A stretch of DNA of 64,000 bases from Gracilaria vermiculophylla (lineage: Eukaryota > Rhodophyta > Florideophyceae > Gracilariales > Gracilariaceae). Shown one piece after another: positions 53,802-63,995 of the stretch. The notes under the pieces are model-generated. The model made no database searches and was not told the origin of the DNA. It saw only the letters and a list, made by a program, of their open reading frames with translations. Numbering within the stretch: position 1 is the first letter of the stretch; every line of letters begins with the position of its first letter. The translations under genes were made by a program, and so were the position numbers. The stretch is from contig JAHNZQ020003150.1 of the NCBI GenBank assembly GCA_019155205.2, forward strand, positions 1,788,279 to 1,852,278. The letters are read 5' to 3'.

Positions 53802-54935
53802 TTGTTGCATACTGGAACCACATGGATAGCAACTATTTCGCACGCGATGACTCTTTTTATGGCGTGTCGTTTAGTTATGGAACTATTTTTGCTTCTGATG
53901 GACGATCTGCAGGACAAATACAACGGAGAACACTCCGTAAATCCTTCAATTCCAAAAACAAGCCGTTTGAATAATCTTATCAACGCTCACGTATCGCTCA
54001 TCAAGGTCGAAACAGGTTTCTTCCCGGTGGAATTGGAGACCTTATGTCAAATTGTCTGTCCCGATATTGCTTTGCGCAGCTGCCATACCTATGAGGTGCG
54101 TGCAAGTCCTGCTGGAAGAAAATGCAAACTTTCTTCCCGCGAGAGAGTTTTGGCGACTATACTTTATTTTTGTGTTTGCAACAGTATTCGCACAGAGGCA
54201 TCGTGCTGGAACCACTGCAGAACGTCTTTTCGAGACGACTGCATGTTCATTTGCAGCATTATTAACGAGGTCATGGAAGCACAGATTAAGTGGCCTACGT
54301 CGGAGCAAAGGGCAGAAATGCGCAACAGGAACCACTTCTTTCCAGGGTGTTTAGGTTATGTTGATGGTATGCTCTGCAAAATACGGCGACCACAGAGCGC
54401 TTATCATCGTGCATATTTTAACGGCCGTAAGAAGATGTACTGTTTTAATAACGCTGTCGTAATTGATCACGACGGTTTGTTTCGGTTTGTTGCTGCAGGG
54501 TACGCGGGTTCTTTTCATAATATCTCCGTGTAACGTGACACAGATTTAGCACGCTACTGGCAGCAATACTTTCTTGTAGATCACAATTCGCCTTATCCTG
54601 TAGAGTATCTGCTGGGTGACCCTGTGTATTTGGGACTAGACCACTTTATTTTGCGACGGAGTGATGCACGTGAGGTAGCTGGCGTGGATTCAGACCCTGT
54701 CATACGAGCATTCAACAAAATGCATTCTGGATACCGGGTAAGAGTAGAGTGGGGAATCGGCGGAATGAAAATGCTGTTTAACAGATTTCTAGATATCTAT
54801 CCTAACCGTCGGTCGTCATTTGCTCTTATGTTTGAAAGTGCAGCCATCTTGACTAACGTTTTGCATCGAAGACGCCAGGACTGCAGTATAAGTCTCCAAC
54901 AACTCGAATCGAATGAGGGTGAATGGCAGGGCTAA
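53802..54935 (+). pseudogene. PIF/Harbinger transposase with one nonsense codon
   Basis: The frame is open upstream to at least 53640 and no ATG fits clearly; the first Met inside the frame is near 53847. FPGCLGYVDGMLCKIRRP (near residue 180 of the listed frame) matches the DDE_Tnp_4 'fpG..GaiDGthi.i..P' strand with the first Asp. NGRKKMYCFNNAVVIDHDGL FRFVAAGYAGSFHN matches 'n.k..ys.~~q.v.d..g.f......~pGs.hD'. An in-frame TAA at 54531-54533 interrupts, and the same frame resumes with EYLLGDPVYLG (second Asp) and RVRVEWGIGGMKMLFNRF (the Glu). All three catalytic residues survive. Without the TAA it would be close to the usual length of this family. Confidence 0.82.
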
Positions 54936-54967
54936 AATTGTACAAACGCTTTCATCTTTTCTTTAAA

Positions 54968-55978
54968 TTATTCGCCTGTTTTGACTTGTTGGTCCCGCAA
55001 TAGTATCAGACGCTTCATCTTTCTGTCCACTTCCTCACTATCGAGCGTCTTGATCTGAAGTTCACGAAGCTCTTGGCTATTTATGACGTCTTCTGATTGC
55101 ATTTTCGTCTGCTCCAGCACAGCACGTGTTAAGTCCGAAGACTTTGTCTTAATCACGTCGACCATACTTGAAACGGCATCGACCGCATTCTCCATCAATT
55201 GCCGTTTACTCTGACGTTGCGTACTAGTGTATGCATCATCCAGGCGGCTATTGCTTGCGATTTTCTCGGTCGCTGCACCGATATCGGAAACTCAAGAGCC
55301 ATTTGCGAGTTGTTCTTTAAACTTCGACATCTTTTTCTTGTTGAATGTGTCAGTGTTCTTAAGACGTTGCATTAAATCTTTGTCTTGCGGTACAAAATTT
55401 TGAGAGGCTTCTGGGTCAGCTGTGCCGGTTGCTACTTCTCCCAGAGCAGATCGTAGTGTATACTGCAAGGTTCTCTCCTGTGGGAGATCCTTTTCATTGA
55501 ACACCGTGCCCATTGCCGCACTTTGGGTCTTTGTAGCCTCCAAAAAGTCTTTGTAGACTGCTTTCCACACTACAGCCGGTATCTTTTGTTGAACAGCACG
55601 CTCTCTCCCCTTGCAGTACGAAGCAAAATGTTTACCAAAGCTGCCTGCAAGAGATGGCAATACTTCAGCACCAACCACTCCCCTTTTCTTCTGTATACCC
55701 CTGACCGAATAATCGACAGAGCCAGTAGTCTCGCGGACTTTTGGAACTTCCTCCACAAGTGACGGGGTACCAATCCGGGGGTTGCTCTGAGATGCCTTCT
55801 ATTTTTCTTCCAAACCGATGCTCTTATTGCCCTTCATAGACCTTCCAGCCCCTTCTTCGTCATTTAAATAGCCGGTACCACTTTTAGGTTTTCTTCCAAC
55901 ATCACTCTCTACGATTTTTCTTCCCTTCACATTGGTCACTAACAAGGTCTTGTCACTCATAGTTTGTGGGTTTGGCAT
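54968..55978 (-). pseudogene. Harbinger companion ORF (function unknown), two nonsense codons
   Basis: One continuous frame of 336 codons from ATG 55978 to a stop at 54968, interrupted only by TAG at 55799-55801 and TGA at 55292-55294. The sequence is rich in charged and helical residues: a basic N-terminus (SDKTLLVTNVKGRKIVESDV), a central VLPSLAGSFGKHFASYCKGR, and a C-terminal amphipathic region (LDSEEVDRKMKRLILLRDQQ) that looks coiled-coil-like. In PIF/Harbinger elements the second protein is usually a Myb/SANT-like DNA-binding partner needed for nuclear import or target recognition. No SANT tryptophans are obvious here, so the assignment rests on position only. Confidence 0.5.
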
Positions 55979-56960
55979 TTTGGATGTAGCCTCAGTAGCG
56001 CGCCAACCACGATCAATGTGGTCGCATGCGTGTCGAAGAGGCAACGCGAAGTATGTCACGGAAGAAATTGTTCGGCAAGCAGCTTCAGTTCGGCAAAATG
56101 AAAACGAAGACAAAACTGACTGCTTGCGTGTGAATGTTATGCATATAGAGTGCGCAGAGTTGGTCACCAATATGGGTTGCTGTGCATGCAGTTTGTAAGA
56201 TGTGCAGGGTGTTTGAGTGCGCAGCGATTGAGCGTGAGCCGCAGGGGACTAACACGACGAAGCTACGGTCCCGTAAGCTTGATGATGGCGAGAGGCGGGA
56301 GTGCTATAGCCGCGGCGGAGCAACGCTTATCTGGAATGTAACATGAAAAGGTGAGGGCAAATCTGACGACAACGGGTTTTGATTTTCGGCCAGAAACGAG
56401 CCGATATATTTTCCAGAATCGCTTTGTTGATTTCCGGCCAAGTCTATTCTACCATAGCAGTTCTCTAACAATTGGACTTGAATGAGGACAGTTTCTGCGT
56501 GTACTTTAGACAATTAAGGTCGCAAAGAACGATCGTGATCGTCGATTGACAGCACAAGTTGTGGTCCGTGTGCGACTGCCTTTCAAATCAGCAGTCGCAC
56601 AGTAAAGCGTCCAAAACAGCCCAAAGCAGGGCGCAATAAATATTCAGTGTGACCGGAAATATCACCAAATGAATTGAAGACTGTTTTAAGATCACATCAC
56701 GTTGAGGTCAAAGAAAAACAACTGTGATTTTGGTACTGTTACGAGAACAAAATTATGATTAGAAATAAATTGAAATCCTAAAACCGTTTCAAAATCATAA
56801 CATTTTTATCAACCTAATGCCTCTTTAGGCGACTCAATAACTGAAGTTTCGACATTTTTGTTGAATATGTCTAACGAAGCGTTTAAAAATCGAATTCAGG
56901 TAGGTATTAACTTTCAAAATTAAAATGCTTTCCCAGCAATTTTTAATACAGTTTTTTTAA
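55979..56960. other. Flank of Harbinger element; perfect hairpin inside
   Basis: About 1 kb with no supported gene. At 56569-56579 TGTGCGACTGC and at 56591-56601 its exact reverse complement GCAGTCGCACA form a perfect 11-bp stem with an 11-nt loop. The sequence does not continue as a recognisable terminal repeat. Confidence 0.6.
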
Positions 56961-57315
56961 TTATAAACTGTATTTAACTGCCGTTGATGGCCACAAAGCA
57001 TTCATGAGAATAACCCCCATACATTTTCAATGGGATTTCGTTACGATGAGCGTGCTGAACATTGAATCATCTTTTGCTTTCTTCTTGTAGCCATTCGGAT
57101 GCTAGTTTAAGTTTGTGTACCATTGCATTATATAATTGTAAAAAAAAGTTCTCTATGCACATAATACCCATAAGGTAGTACAAACCTGTTAAAAACTTCT
57201 TATAAGCATGCAAAGTCTTTATTGCCATCAATAAATGCAATATTTGTTTTTCCATATTTTGATATTGAATTGCAACGCCTGCGGTGAGGTTTTTCTTGGC
57301 ACTTTGCCCATTCAC
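56961..57315 (-). pseudogene. Tc1/mariner transposase fragment
   Basis: QYQNMEKQILHLLMAI then FFLQLYNAMVHKLKLASEWL QEE (about 57265-57070) matches 'Y...L...l.p' and 'f.lqqDNApvH.s..v..wl.e' with the catalytic Asp replaced (QLYNA). After a stop the frame reads NEIPLKMYGGYS (about 57050), standing where 'spDlNPiEn.Wg' belongs. Short and highly degenerate; a different lineage from the copy at 23.65-24.89 kb. Confidence 0.5.
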
Positions 57316-57545
57316 CGGCTTCCGGGTAGACTGTATATATGAAGACGGTTAATTTCGCGGGTGCAATTGACGTCCGTTTGCCCAGTGGGCTCTGGAGTAG
57401 CCGGCCCGGCGCGTGTCACGCGACGTGGCACTCGCGGTGGACGGCCTCTCGGCATGCATGCGGCAATCGCGCACTGCCTTTTGGCTACAGTACGGGTGCT
57501 GGATGGCACCTGCCTTGCACTGTTGTTTTATTATTTTTCGCTATT
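57283..57545 (+). repeat. LTR/leader-like dispersed repeat, copy 2 (first part)
   Basis: Matches the minus strand of 47521-47290: GAGGTTTTTCTTGGCACTT, GTATATATGAAGACGGTTAA, CCCGGCGCGTGTCACGCGAC and CACCTGCCTTGCACTG. The second part of the match is displaced to 58120-58250. Confidence 0.6.
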
Positions 57546-58119
57546 TAATTATTTAGTTGTGGTATCGTCAGTTCTCCTTTCGAGGTGTTAGCGGACAATG
57601 TCCGTTAGGACTTCTTCAGGACTGCAAAGACGTGAGTTCCTAAAAGAAGTCTCCGGTAATCACGATCACGAGGCGGAGGAATCCTGAAAGGGGGTCCGCA
57701 AATATTAAGCGGAGAATGGGGTTCATTGAGGGGACATTGCTCTTACAGACGCTTCAATGAGGCTTATTGGGGATCGGGGGCTTAGAAGCTTAAAGGCGTT
57801 CGACAAGAGATTCCAACCACAAAAACTAGAGAAAGACTGAAGGGTGCTTGGCTTACTTTCCCAGAGGTAGAGCTCGACCGGAAAATGTAGTACCGTGCCG
57901 GGAGCCCGCCTCGACAGGTCTTACTACTGCACTAATAACCTCCACCAATTAACAAAAATAAACCTAAATTCTACAATTCCTGAAGAACAATATGTCCATA
58001 AGATCCACTGTACTACATATTTATTTTGGTGATTTCGGCCCTAAAGCTACATCACCCAGCGCGATGGCACTCCGGCCGTCGCGCCTTGTTGACCGCACCA
58101 AGTGGGATCGCCGGTTTGA
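57546..58119. other. Extra segment splitting the LTR-like repeat, no domain
   Basis: About 570 bp that separates the two homologous parts of the repeat. In copy 1 the equivalent spacing is only about 140 bp, so 400 bp or so is extra here. No transposon protein is recognised in it. Confidence 0.4.
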
Positions 58120-58300
58120 ACCTGCCTCCTACGCGCGTAATTCTCTCCACCTCGAAAACGTACGCCGTGGACTACGGAAGTCCACCGCCCGTGACGCCTA
58201 TAAAGATAGTCTGGATTATTCGGTCTTTCTTTCAAATTCCCCTGAACAATCTTTGTCTTCTGCTGGTTATTTCCGTTGTTGTGTTTCATCGGATGGGATC
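58120..58300 (+). repeat. LTR/leader-like dispersed repeat, copy 2 (second part)
   Basis: CTCCTACGCGCGTAATTCTC, TCGAAAACGTACGCCGTGGA and GCCCGTGACGCC match 47163-47040 (minus strand) in the same order relative to the first part. Confidence 0.6.
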
Positions 58301-58391
58301 GACACTCATGACATAGAAAATGTGCATTGTTTTTCAAATATCTTATTTGCTCAGCACTCATTTTCGCTGATTCTTTGGCCCTTGGACATTC

Positions 58392-58985
58392 CTAATCTCC
58401 ATGGAAACTGGTCCAGTCTGAAAAGCAACCTATATTGAATCCGAATCTGTGGTTAGAGAACCTTCCTGCACCATATAAAGCTCCGTCGACGTCTAGCGCA
58501 ATCTTCGCTGCTTTTTCCAAAATTGTTGTACTGGAGTTGCGAAAGTCCAGGAGGATAACAGGCTTCAATCCTTCTGTGAATCTGATCAGATTTTCGGAAT
58601 CTTTTATCCCTGGAGTTTCGATCACAATGTTTCGAAAATCAGATATGTAGATGGCTACACTAATTCTCTGCTTTAGCTGAAACAGTTTGTGTTGTGCTCT
58701 CAAAATAATGTCCTTGGGCACAAACGCGTTCTCAATACAGAGCATAAAGGTTTCCAAAGTAGTCGTAACCTTTTTTTCCCATACCAGCATAAACGACCAG
58801 TTTGCAGCAGTGCCCGTCATACACGTTGTGGTGAAGTCGACTGCAGTACGTGCATTACTGTCAACGTCTTGCCCAATTTGAACCAGACAAAGATATTTCT
58901 CAACTGCGCGTAACCATACAAGAGCAGTAAAGGCATCACGGCGGCCATCAAACGTATCTGGATTCCATGGATTCATCAATGACAT
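58392..58985 (-). CDS. Ty3/gypsy Gag (retrotransposon capsid) ORF
   Basis: An uninterrupted 197-codon ORF from ATG 58985. FDGRRDAFTALVWLRAVEKY (residues about 13-32), followed by AVDFTTTCMTGTAANWSFML and later IENAFVPKDIILRAQHKLFQ LKQ and IRFTEGLKPVIL, matches the Retrotrans_gag capsid pattern 'F.G....~~~Wl...e..f.........r...a...l.g.A..W......tW..l...l...F.p......~...l..l.Q...vaeY...F..l.......~~~~~F..GL'. No zinc knuckle occurs before the stop and no pol was found directly downstream, so this is a gag-only fragment of another Ty3 element. Capsids of this kind package element RNA. Confidence 0.75.
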   Translation of the reverse strand: MSLMNPWNPDTFDGRRDAFTALVWLRAVEKYLCLVQIGQDVDSNARTAVDFTTTCMTGTAANWSFMLVWEKKVTTTLETFMLCIENAFVPKDIILRAQHKLFQLKQRISVAIYISDFRNIVIETPGIKDSENLIRFTEGLKPVILLDFRNSSTTILEKAAKIALDVDGALYGAGRFSNHRFGFNIGCFSDWTSFHGD

Positions 58986-60589
58986 GTTGAATTGTTTTTT
59001 CGTTTCTTAAAAAACGTTTTTATATATTTCTAGCGCACAGAAGGAGGAACCTTTGGCCCCAAGTATATCCTCCTGTCCGGGAGTGTTATAAAATGCAATA
59101 ACTCTGACAATAATTGACACTAGGCAAGTACTGCTCAGCGGCCTTCGCAAGACATCGCCAGCCGTGTATCTACAATACCTTGGTATGATATAGTCACGGA
59201 CAACCTTAACGGTACCCTGAGCTTGATAACGCAGATTCACGAGTCGAACATGATATGTGGTGTAAAGCGCGTTGAGAAAACGTAGAATACTCGACCTCGT
59301 CCAAGGATTGACTCTGCTTTGCTCACAAGCGCTACTCGAAATATGTGCCCAACAGCTGTGATCTAGCTAACAGGGAACAAGTCAGAAGGGTGGAAGAGGA
59401 TACCTGGCTTCACAGCAGTTACACCTGGTCGGTAAACAGTGTTCGGTAATCTTCCGCCTTCACTTGCACCCGATATGCACAGGCTAGCCCAGCTCTCTGC
59501 AAGAGTAGCTCTAGCACCCAACAGCCCCTAGCTATAGCCCCAGTAATGTGTCAATGGGTCCTTAAGTCTTCTGTCTACAGATAAACCTACTATAAACCAA
59601 TCAACACATACTAAACCAATCAGCACAGTTGATTTTCAATAACATTTCTAATTAAAACAAAACAATTTCCAATAAAACTGTTTTCCACTTCACAAAAACG
59701 ACTAGTCAAAATCAAAACCAAATCTCAAGAATTCACGATATTTTTAGAAAATTTCACTTCAAAATAATATACGTTTATATCAGCGGCTTTGCTCTTCGGT
59801 CGGGGCGGCCACAGTGGGTGGTACGGTAACGATGCCACCAGTGAAAGGAATAAGAGTAGGTAGACGGTAGTTTGAATATAAGTTTACTTGAGTTATCTGA
59901 TTCCTCCTTAGATCGAGAGCACCACGCTCATATATAGAATTTAGATTTTCCCGTTTGGTAAAATCTAGAACAAATTTGTAAGTTGTCCAGCACAGCACGC
60001 TGAGCTGGACAGCTTCCAGACACTTCTAGAGGGGTCAATGAACTATCTTTTGACGTCACACTAAATAAATAAAGTGTAACTTGCGAGCAGAGTTTCACAG
60101 AAACTGAGTACTGTCATCCCAAAGCTATAATACCCACCACATGTCATGATTGGGATACAGTTAACGTTATATGCAGAGACACTTCGTGCCATGGGATTTT
60201 GTTCGGACTGAATGTTCATGAGATTGCAAACACAGATATTCCCTCAGGAGGAAAACAATTTAGTATTCTAACATTGCGGAGTGGAAGATTGGGTACGAAG
60301 AGGAGTCTGGCTGAGTCTCGCATGAGAACCGCAGACTCTTTGCCTGTAGTAGTCAATATTGTGTTGCAATCATATATCTAGCTTAAAAGAACACTAAATT
60401 ATTTGTTTCAATACTCGAAGACAATATAGCTTGAAGACTGTCATTGGGGCAGTATCCAACTGTATGGCTTGTAAACTGTCTTTGTGGTTGTGTGTGTCAC
60501 AATATCTCTATCTGTGTTACACGTACCGATCATGACGCAAGAAACAAGGACAACAGATGCTACACTTACGATGATTAAGGGTACCAGGC
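58986..60589. other. Intergenic or LTR-derived sequence, nothing firm
   Basis: About 1.6 kb. It contains the leader side of the Gag ORF and an A-rich stretch around 59580-59770. The frame at 59780-59998 (minus) has no recognisable domain. No LTR pair could be established. Confidence 0.35.
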
Positions 60590-60845
60590 AAAACTAAAAA
60601 GGTTCACGTACCGCGCTGGGTTCTCTTGGAGAGGCAGTTAAGGTGAAATCAAGACGATCGGAGTTGAGGACTGTTGTTCCGAACATTGAAAAACAACAGT
60701 CCTCCTTTATAGAGATTAAGACTTACGGGAGCATATTATCACTGATATGCTTCCGTAAATACATACAATAATATAAATTCAAGCAGTATCACGTTAACAA
60801 TACAAATATAAATATGAACAGTAGTTCAAATGTTCAAAGTCACTG
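60590..60845 (-). repeat. Copia-C 3' LTR with two internal hairpins
   Basis: Follows the RNase H end and a purine tract (GAGGGGAGGACC on the minus strand). It shares GTAGTTCAAATGTTCAAAGT and GAAATCAAGACGATCGGAGT with the Copia-A LTR. Two inverted repeats lie inside: GAGGACTGTTGTT / AACAACAGTCCTC (60666-60678 and 60692-60704, perfect 13 bp) and TTACGGGAGCATAT / ATATGCTTCCGTAA (60723-60736 and 60745-60758, one mismatch). Left boundary approximate. Confidence 0.65.
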
Positions 60846-60894
60846 AGGTCCTCCCCTCGACCGGTGCGGGAGAAACATTTTGAGCCTTGCGATG

Positions 60895-61313
60895 TGAATC
60901 AAAAGTCTCTCCAATCAGAGATTTTGTAAACATATCCCCTCTGTTGTTTGTAGAAGAAACGTGAATGATCTTGACAACTTCTTCATTCACTGCATCCAAA
61001 ACATGATGCTAAGTTCAATGTGCTTCACGTTTCTCACTCCAAAGTTGTTCTGTGTCCATGAGATAGTGCCCATATTGTCCTGAAATAGTGGAATCGGTAG
61101 CTGCAATGGAAATTCAAGCTCAGTAAATATGTTTTTCACCCAACAGATTTGCTTGATACCTTCCGAAAGCGCGTAGAATTCTGCTTCGGTTGTGGAGAGA
61201 GCTGTTGATTTTTGAAGCTTCGAACTCCAAATATCAGGAATATCACCAATGGTGATGACAAAACCCCCCCTAGAGCGACGCTTCTCGAGATCTCGGCCCT
61301 AATCAGCATCTGA
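60895..61313 (-). pseudogene. Copia-C RNase H, continuing RT frame after two stops
   Basis: After the stop at 61314-61316 the same frame reads DAD, a second stop (TAG where 'W' is normal in 'sDADWg.d...RrSrgG'), then RDLEKRRSRGG, SSKLQKSTALSTTEAEFYAL SE and FQDNMGTISW, then RNVKHIE. All RNase H landmarks are therefore in the RT frame and only the two nonsense codons interrupt. The end near 60895 carries the 'ts.~~rgdmftk' region (QTTEGICLQNL-like in other frames), less clear. Confidence 0.75.
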
Positions 61314-62828
61314 TCAAGAACAGACGTTCGTGGATACGTCGACAGGAATCTGTAACCCGTAGGATCTTGTAGCAATTAAGTATCGCACCACTGTTTTCAT
61401 ACAAAGCCAATGCTGCGGAAGAGGATTAGCAGCAAATTTGCCTAGCATAGAGACAGCTGTTGATAAGTCTGGACGTGTTCGAGTTGCAAGAAACAATAAG
61501 GATCCCAAAACGTCTTTGTAGTGTACATTCGTCATAGCACAGCGTTCTTCTTTAGTGGGAGAGACCATAGGATCATAAAGGCAGTGTGTCTGAGGAAGTG
61601 GTGAGGACAAAGAAAGAGCTGAGGTTAGGCGACAGGTTTCAATGATTCTCTCAATAAGTAGACGTTGATGAAGTATGATACTGTCCGAAGATTCCTCAAT
61701 GGAAACACCAAGGTACAGATCCGTTGCTCCAAGATCCGATGTGTCGTATTGGGCAGACAGTTTCCTTTTAACCCATGATGCCAAGTTAGGAGGACCAAAG
61801 ATGCTGAGATCATCAACGTAGGCCAGAACAACCACTGTATCCGAGCTTGTGCCATGTAGAAAGATACAAGGGGTGGACTGAAGCACTTTGAATCCAATGG
61901 AACAAAGATTATTGGAGAGATGTTCGTAGCAAAGCCGTGGGGCTTCATGGGTTACATATAGGGATTTCACAAGCTTCACGATACGACCATTGGCTTCAGG
62001 GATATCCTTGATTGTTGGGAGTTTGATCCAAACTTGACAACTGGCAGGCATAGTGGCGTGAAGAAAAGCATCTTTTACGTCCACATGTTGACGGTCACAT
62101 TTCATGGCAGTGGAGAGAACCATCATAATGCGGAACGTCTCAAAGTTTAGAACTGGAGCATACAGGGTATCGGTGTCGAAGGGTGATTGGAAGTTTCCTC
62201 GTGCCACTAGCCTCGCTTTAAAGCGTAGCGGCTTGCCACTGTGATCTCGTTTGAGGCGAAAAATGAAACAAGATGGGATTGGTTGACCATGATGGGGCGT
62301 TGCATCTTCATAAGTATCAAGACTGCAGATGGTATTGAATTCAGTACGGATAGCCTCCATCCAATGGCTAGCCTCAGAAGAGGAGGGAGCCTGACGTAGT
62401 GTTGGGTCGTCGGATGTATTGATGGCGTCTGGGAGAGTGCGAGCTGTGTTCGCCAGTTCCGTTTCAAAATCAGAAGCATATCCTCCCAGGTCTGGGTCGT
62501 AGGTAGACGGTTTTGCAGGATAATGGGTAAGTCCCGTACTACTTTGACTCGATAATGAAGGTGATCTGATGAGATCTTGGCTTACTTCACCTGCTTGGAA
62601 TCCTGGTGGCAGAAGACCAGAGTCAGTGCCTGTAAAGACGTGATCGTCATCGTCATGGTCATCACTGAAATCGTACGTAGTTGCAGCAGTACTGGGCGCA
62701 CAACTAGAATTTGTCAGGGTAGGGGCTGGGACGGTGCCATTAATTCCCGTGAGGCCTGGAAACTCATTATCGATAAAGCGGACGTGTTTAGTCACAATTG
62801 TGCCGATGCTGGTGAGAATTTTGTACAT
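61314..62828 (-). pseudogene. Copia-C reverse transcriptase, long open stretch
   Basis: 504 codons open. KHVRFIDNEFPG (15-26) marks the integrase-RT junction. WMEAIRTEFNTICSLDTYED (157-176), LRFKARLVARGNFQ (201-214), HVDVKDAFLHATMP (248-261, first catalytic Asp at 250), SLYVTHEAPRLCYEHLSNNL (289-308) and LAYVDDLSIFG (335-345, YVDD 337-340) are all intact Copia RT motifs, followed by DLGATDLYLGVSIEE and GSLLFLATRTRPDLSTAVSM. All three catalytic Asp residues are present. The region looks recently active; lesions lie on either side. Confidence 0.88.
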
Positions 62829-62860
62829 ACCACCGCGGATGTGCCAAAGGTTGATTCCTT

Positions 62861-63500
62861 TTATAAGGCGAGGTTGCAGTTTCTTGCGGGTGACCGGACT
62901 GGGCTCAACAAGGGAGCGACATGAAAAATGCGTAGATGCTTCACATCACGAGGTAGGCCGTTCAATAGAGCGATGAATGGAATTCGACCTGTATTGTGAT
63001 GGTAGTTGATGTTTCTGCAAAAGATAACGTGGCGCAGAGCATCTGTCCAGTAGCTTAGAGGAAGATGAGCTTGATCCAAACAAGCACGGATAGGTCCCAT
63101 CGGAACTCCAATGTTTCTCTCTGCCAGGCCATTCCAGGAAGGTGTATATGCTGTAGTTTTTGTCAACTCGACACCAAGTCGTTTCAGTACTTTTTGTGCT
63201 TTGAAAAACTCAAATCCTCCATCCGAGTGAAGGGAATATACTGTGTGGCGTCTGAAGTTCGAACCAGTTCACATACTCAAGGATGATATCAGACGCATCG
63301 CTTTTGCGAACAAGTGGGGCCGCAAATAGATAGCGCGTGAATTCATCGACGATGACCATGTAGTAGGCATGACCAAGTTCAGATTCGTTCCCAACGAATG
63401 TGATATCTGTGTGGAGGTGGCCAGGTCGAGATGCAGATGTAAGAGAACCACGAAAGCTACGACGGAATTTTCCACTGGTACAAGAGATGCAATCCATATG
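62861..63500 (-). pseudogene. Copia-C integrase core, two frame breaks
   Basis: 63497-63210 includes CISCTSGKF (second half of the zinc domain), HLHTDITFVG (first catalytic Asp), and YMVIVDEFTRYLFAAPLVRK. A frame break near 63235 falls next to the second Asp region (HSDGGFEF in the other frame). 63166-62861 has TPSWNGLAERNIG (the catalytic Glu), YWTDALRHVIFCRNINYHH and LPRDVKHLRIF. Another frame break follows near 62925, before the RT stretch. The three catalytic residues are all present. Confidence 0.85.
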
Positions 63501-63995
63501 TCACTGGTGTGATACAGATAAAAGTTCTTTCTGTAGGAGCTTCTTGACATCAGTTCTAATTGCAGTGTGGCCTGAGCGATCATGCCACAAAGATATTTCT
63601 TGATTGGAGACACTAACTTCCTCTATGTTTTCATCAGGTGCGGAGTCTGTAACCGAAGATGCGTAGGACTGGCTGTTTTCGTTGAGGATATTGGGAATTC
63701 GTGCCATCATGGCAGCAGTATGACGTGAAAGATCGCTGTTGATATCTGTAGAGCTAGAAGAACTATCCCCTGGGATGTAGTACAGTCCATCAGAATTTCG
63801 CGGGGCACTGCCAATGATATTCAGATTATCGGTGAGGTCGATGATGTGGGCTACGTCCGGTAAGAAGAGAACAACAAATTGTTTTGCAGTCAAGGCTGGA
63901 GTCGATGAAAGGTTCATTGCGATGTTTGGTGACACCAGCGTGCTGCTTAGGCTTACGACAGTGTTCCTTCCACCATGGGACCAACGTACGGGCAT
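63501..63995 (-). pseudogene. Copia-C protease-to-pre-integrase segment
   Basis: Begins beyond the visible region and runs in frame: TLVSPNIAMNLSSTPALTAK (junction after protease), FLPDVAHIIDLTDNLNIIGS A, and SLWHDRSGHTAIRTDVKKLL (GAG-pre-integrase HH half of the zinc domain). An in-frame TGA at 63501-63503 separates it from the CISC half of the same zinc domain, which resumes in the same frame. The protease active site lies outside the window. Confidence 0.82.

Larger units (their letters stand above)
53703..55978. mobile_element. PIF/Harbinger-type DNA transposon with two convergent ORFs
   Basis: A plus-strand DDE transposase (about 53703-54935) and a minus-strand companion ORF (55978-54968) converge with 30-odd bp between stops. 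Two-gene organisation is characteristic of PIF/Harbinger elements. Coding disruption is limited to in-frame stops, one in the transposase and two in the companion. Terminal inverted repeats and 3-bp target sites were looked for in 53.4-53.7 kb and 56.0-56.6 kb and not found, so the outer limits are provisional. Confidence 0.7.

Noticed and set aside
56569..56601. Helitron 3' end
   Set aside because: A hairpin is present, but no CTRR end follows it, no TC start was found, and no Rep/helicase sequence is nearby.
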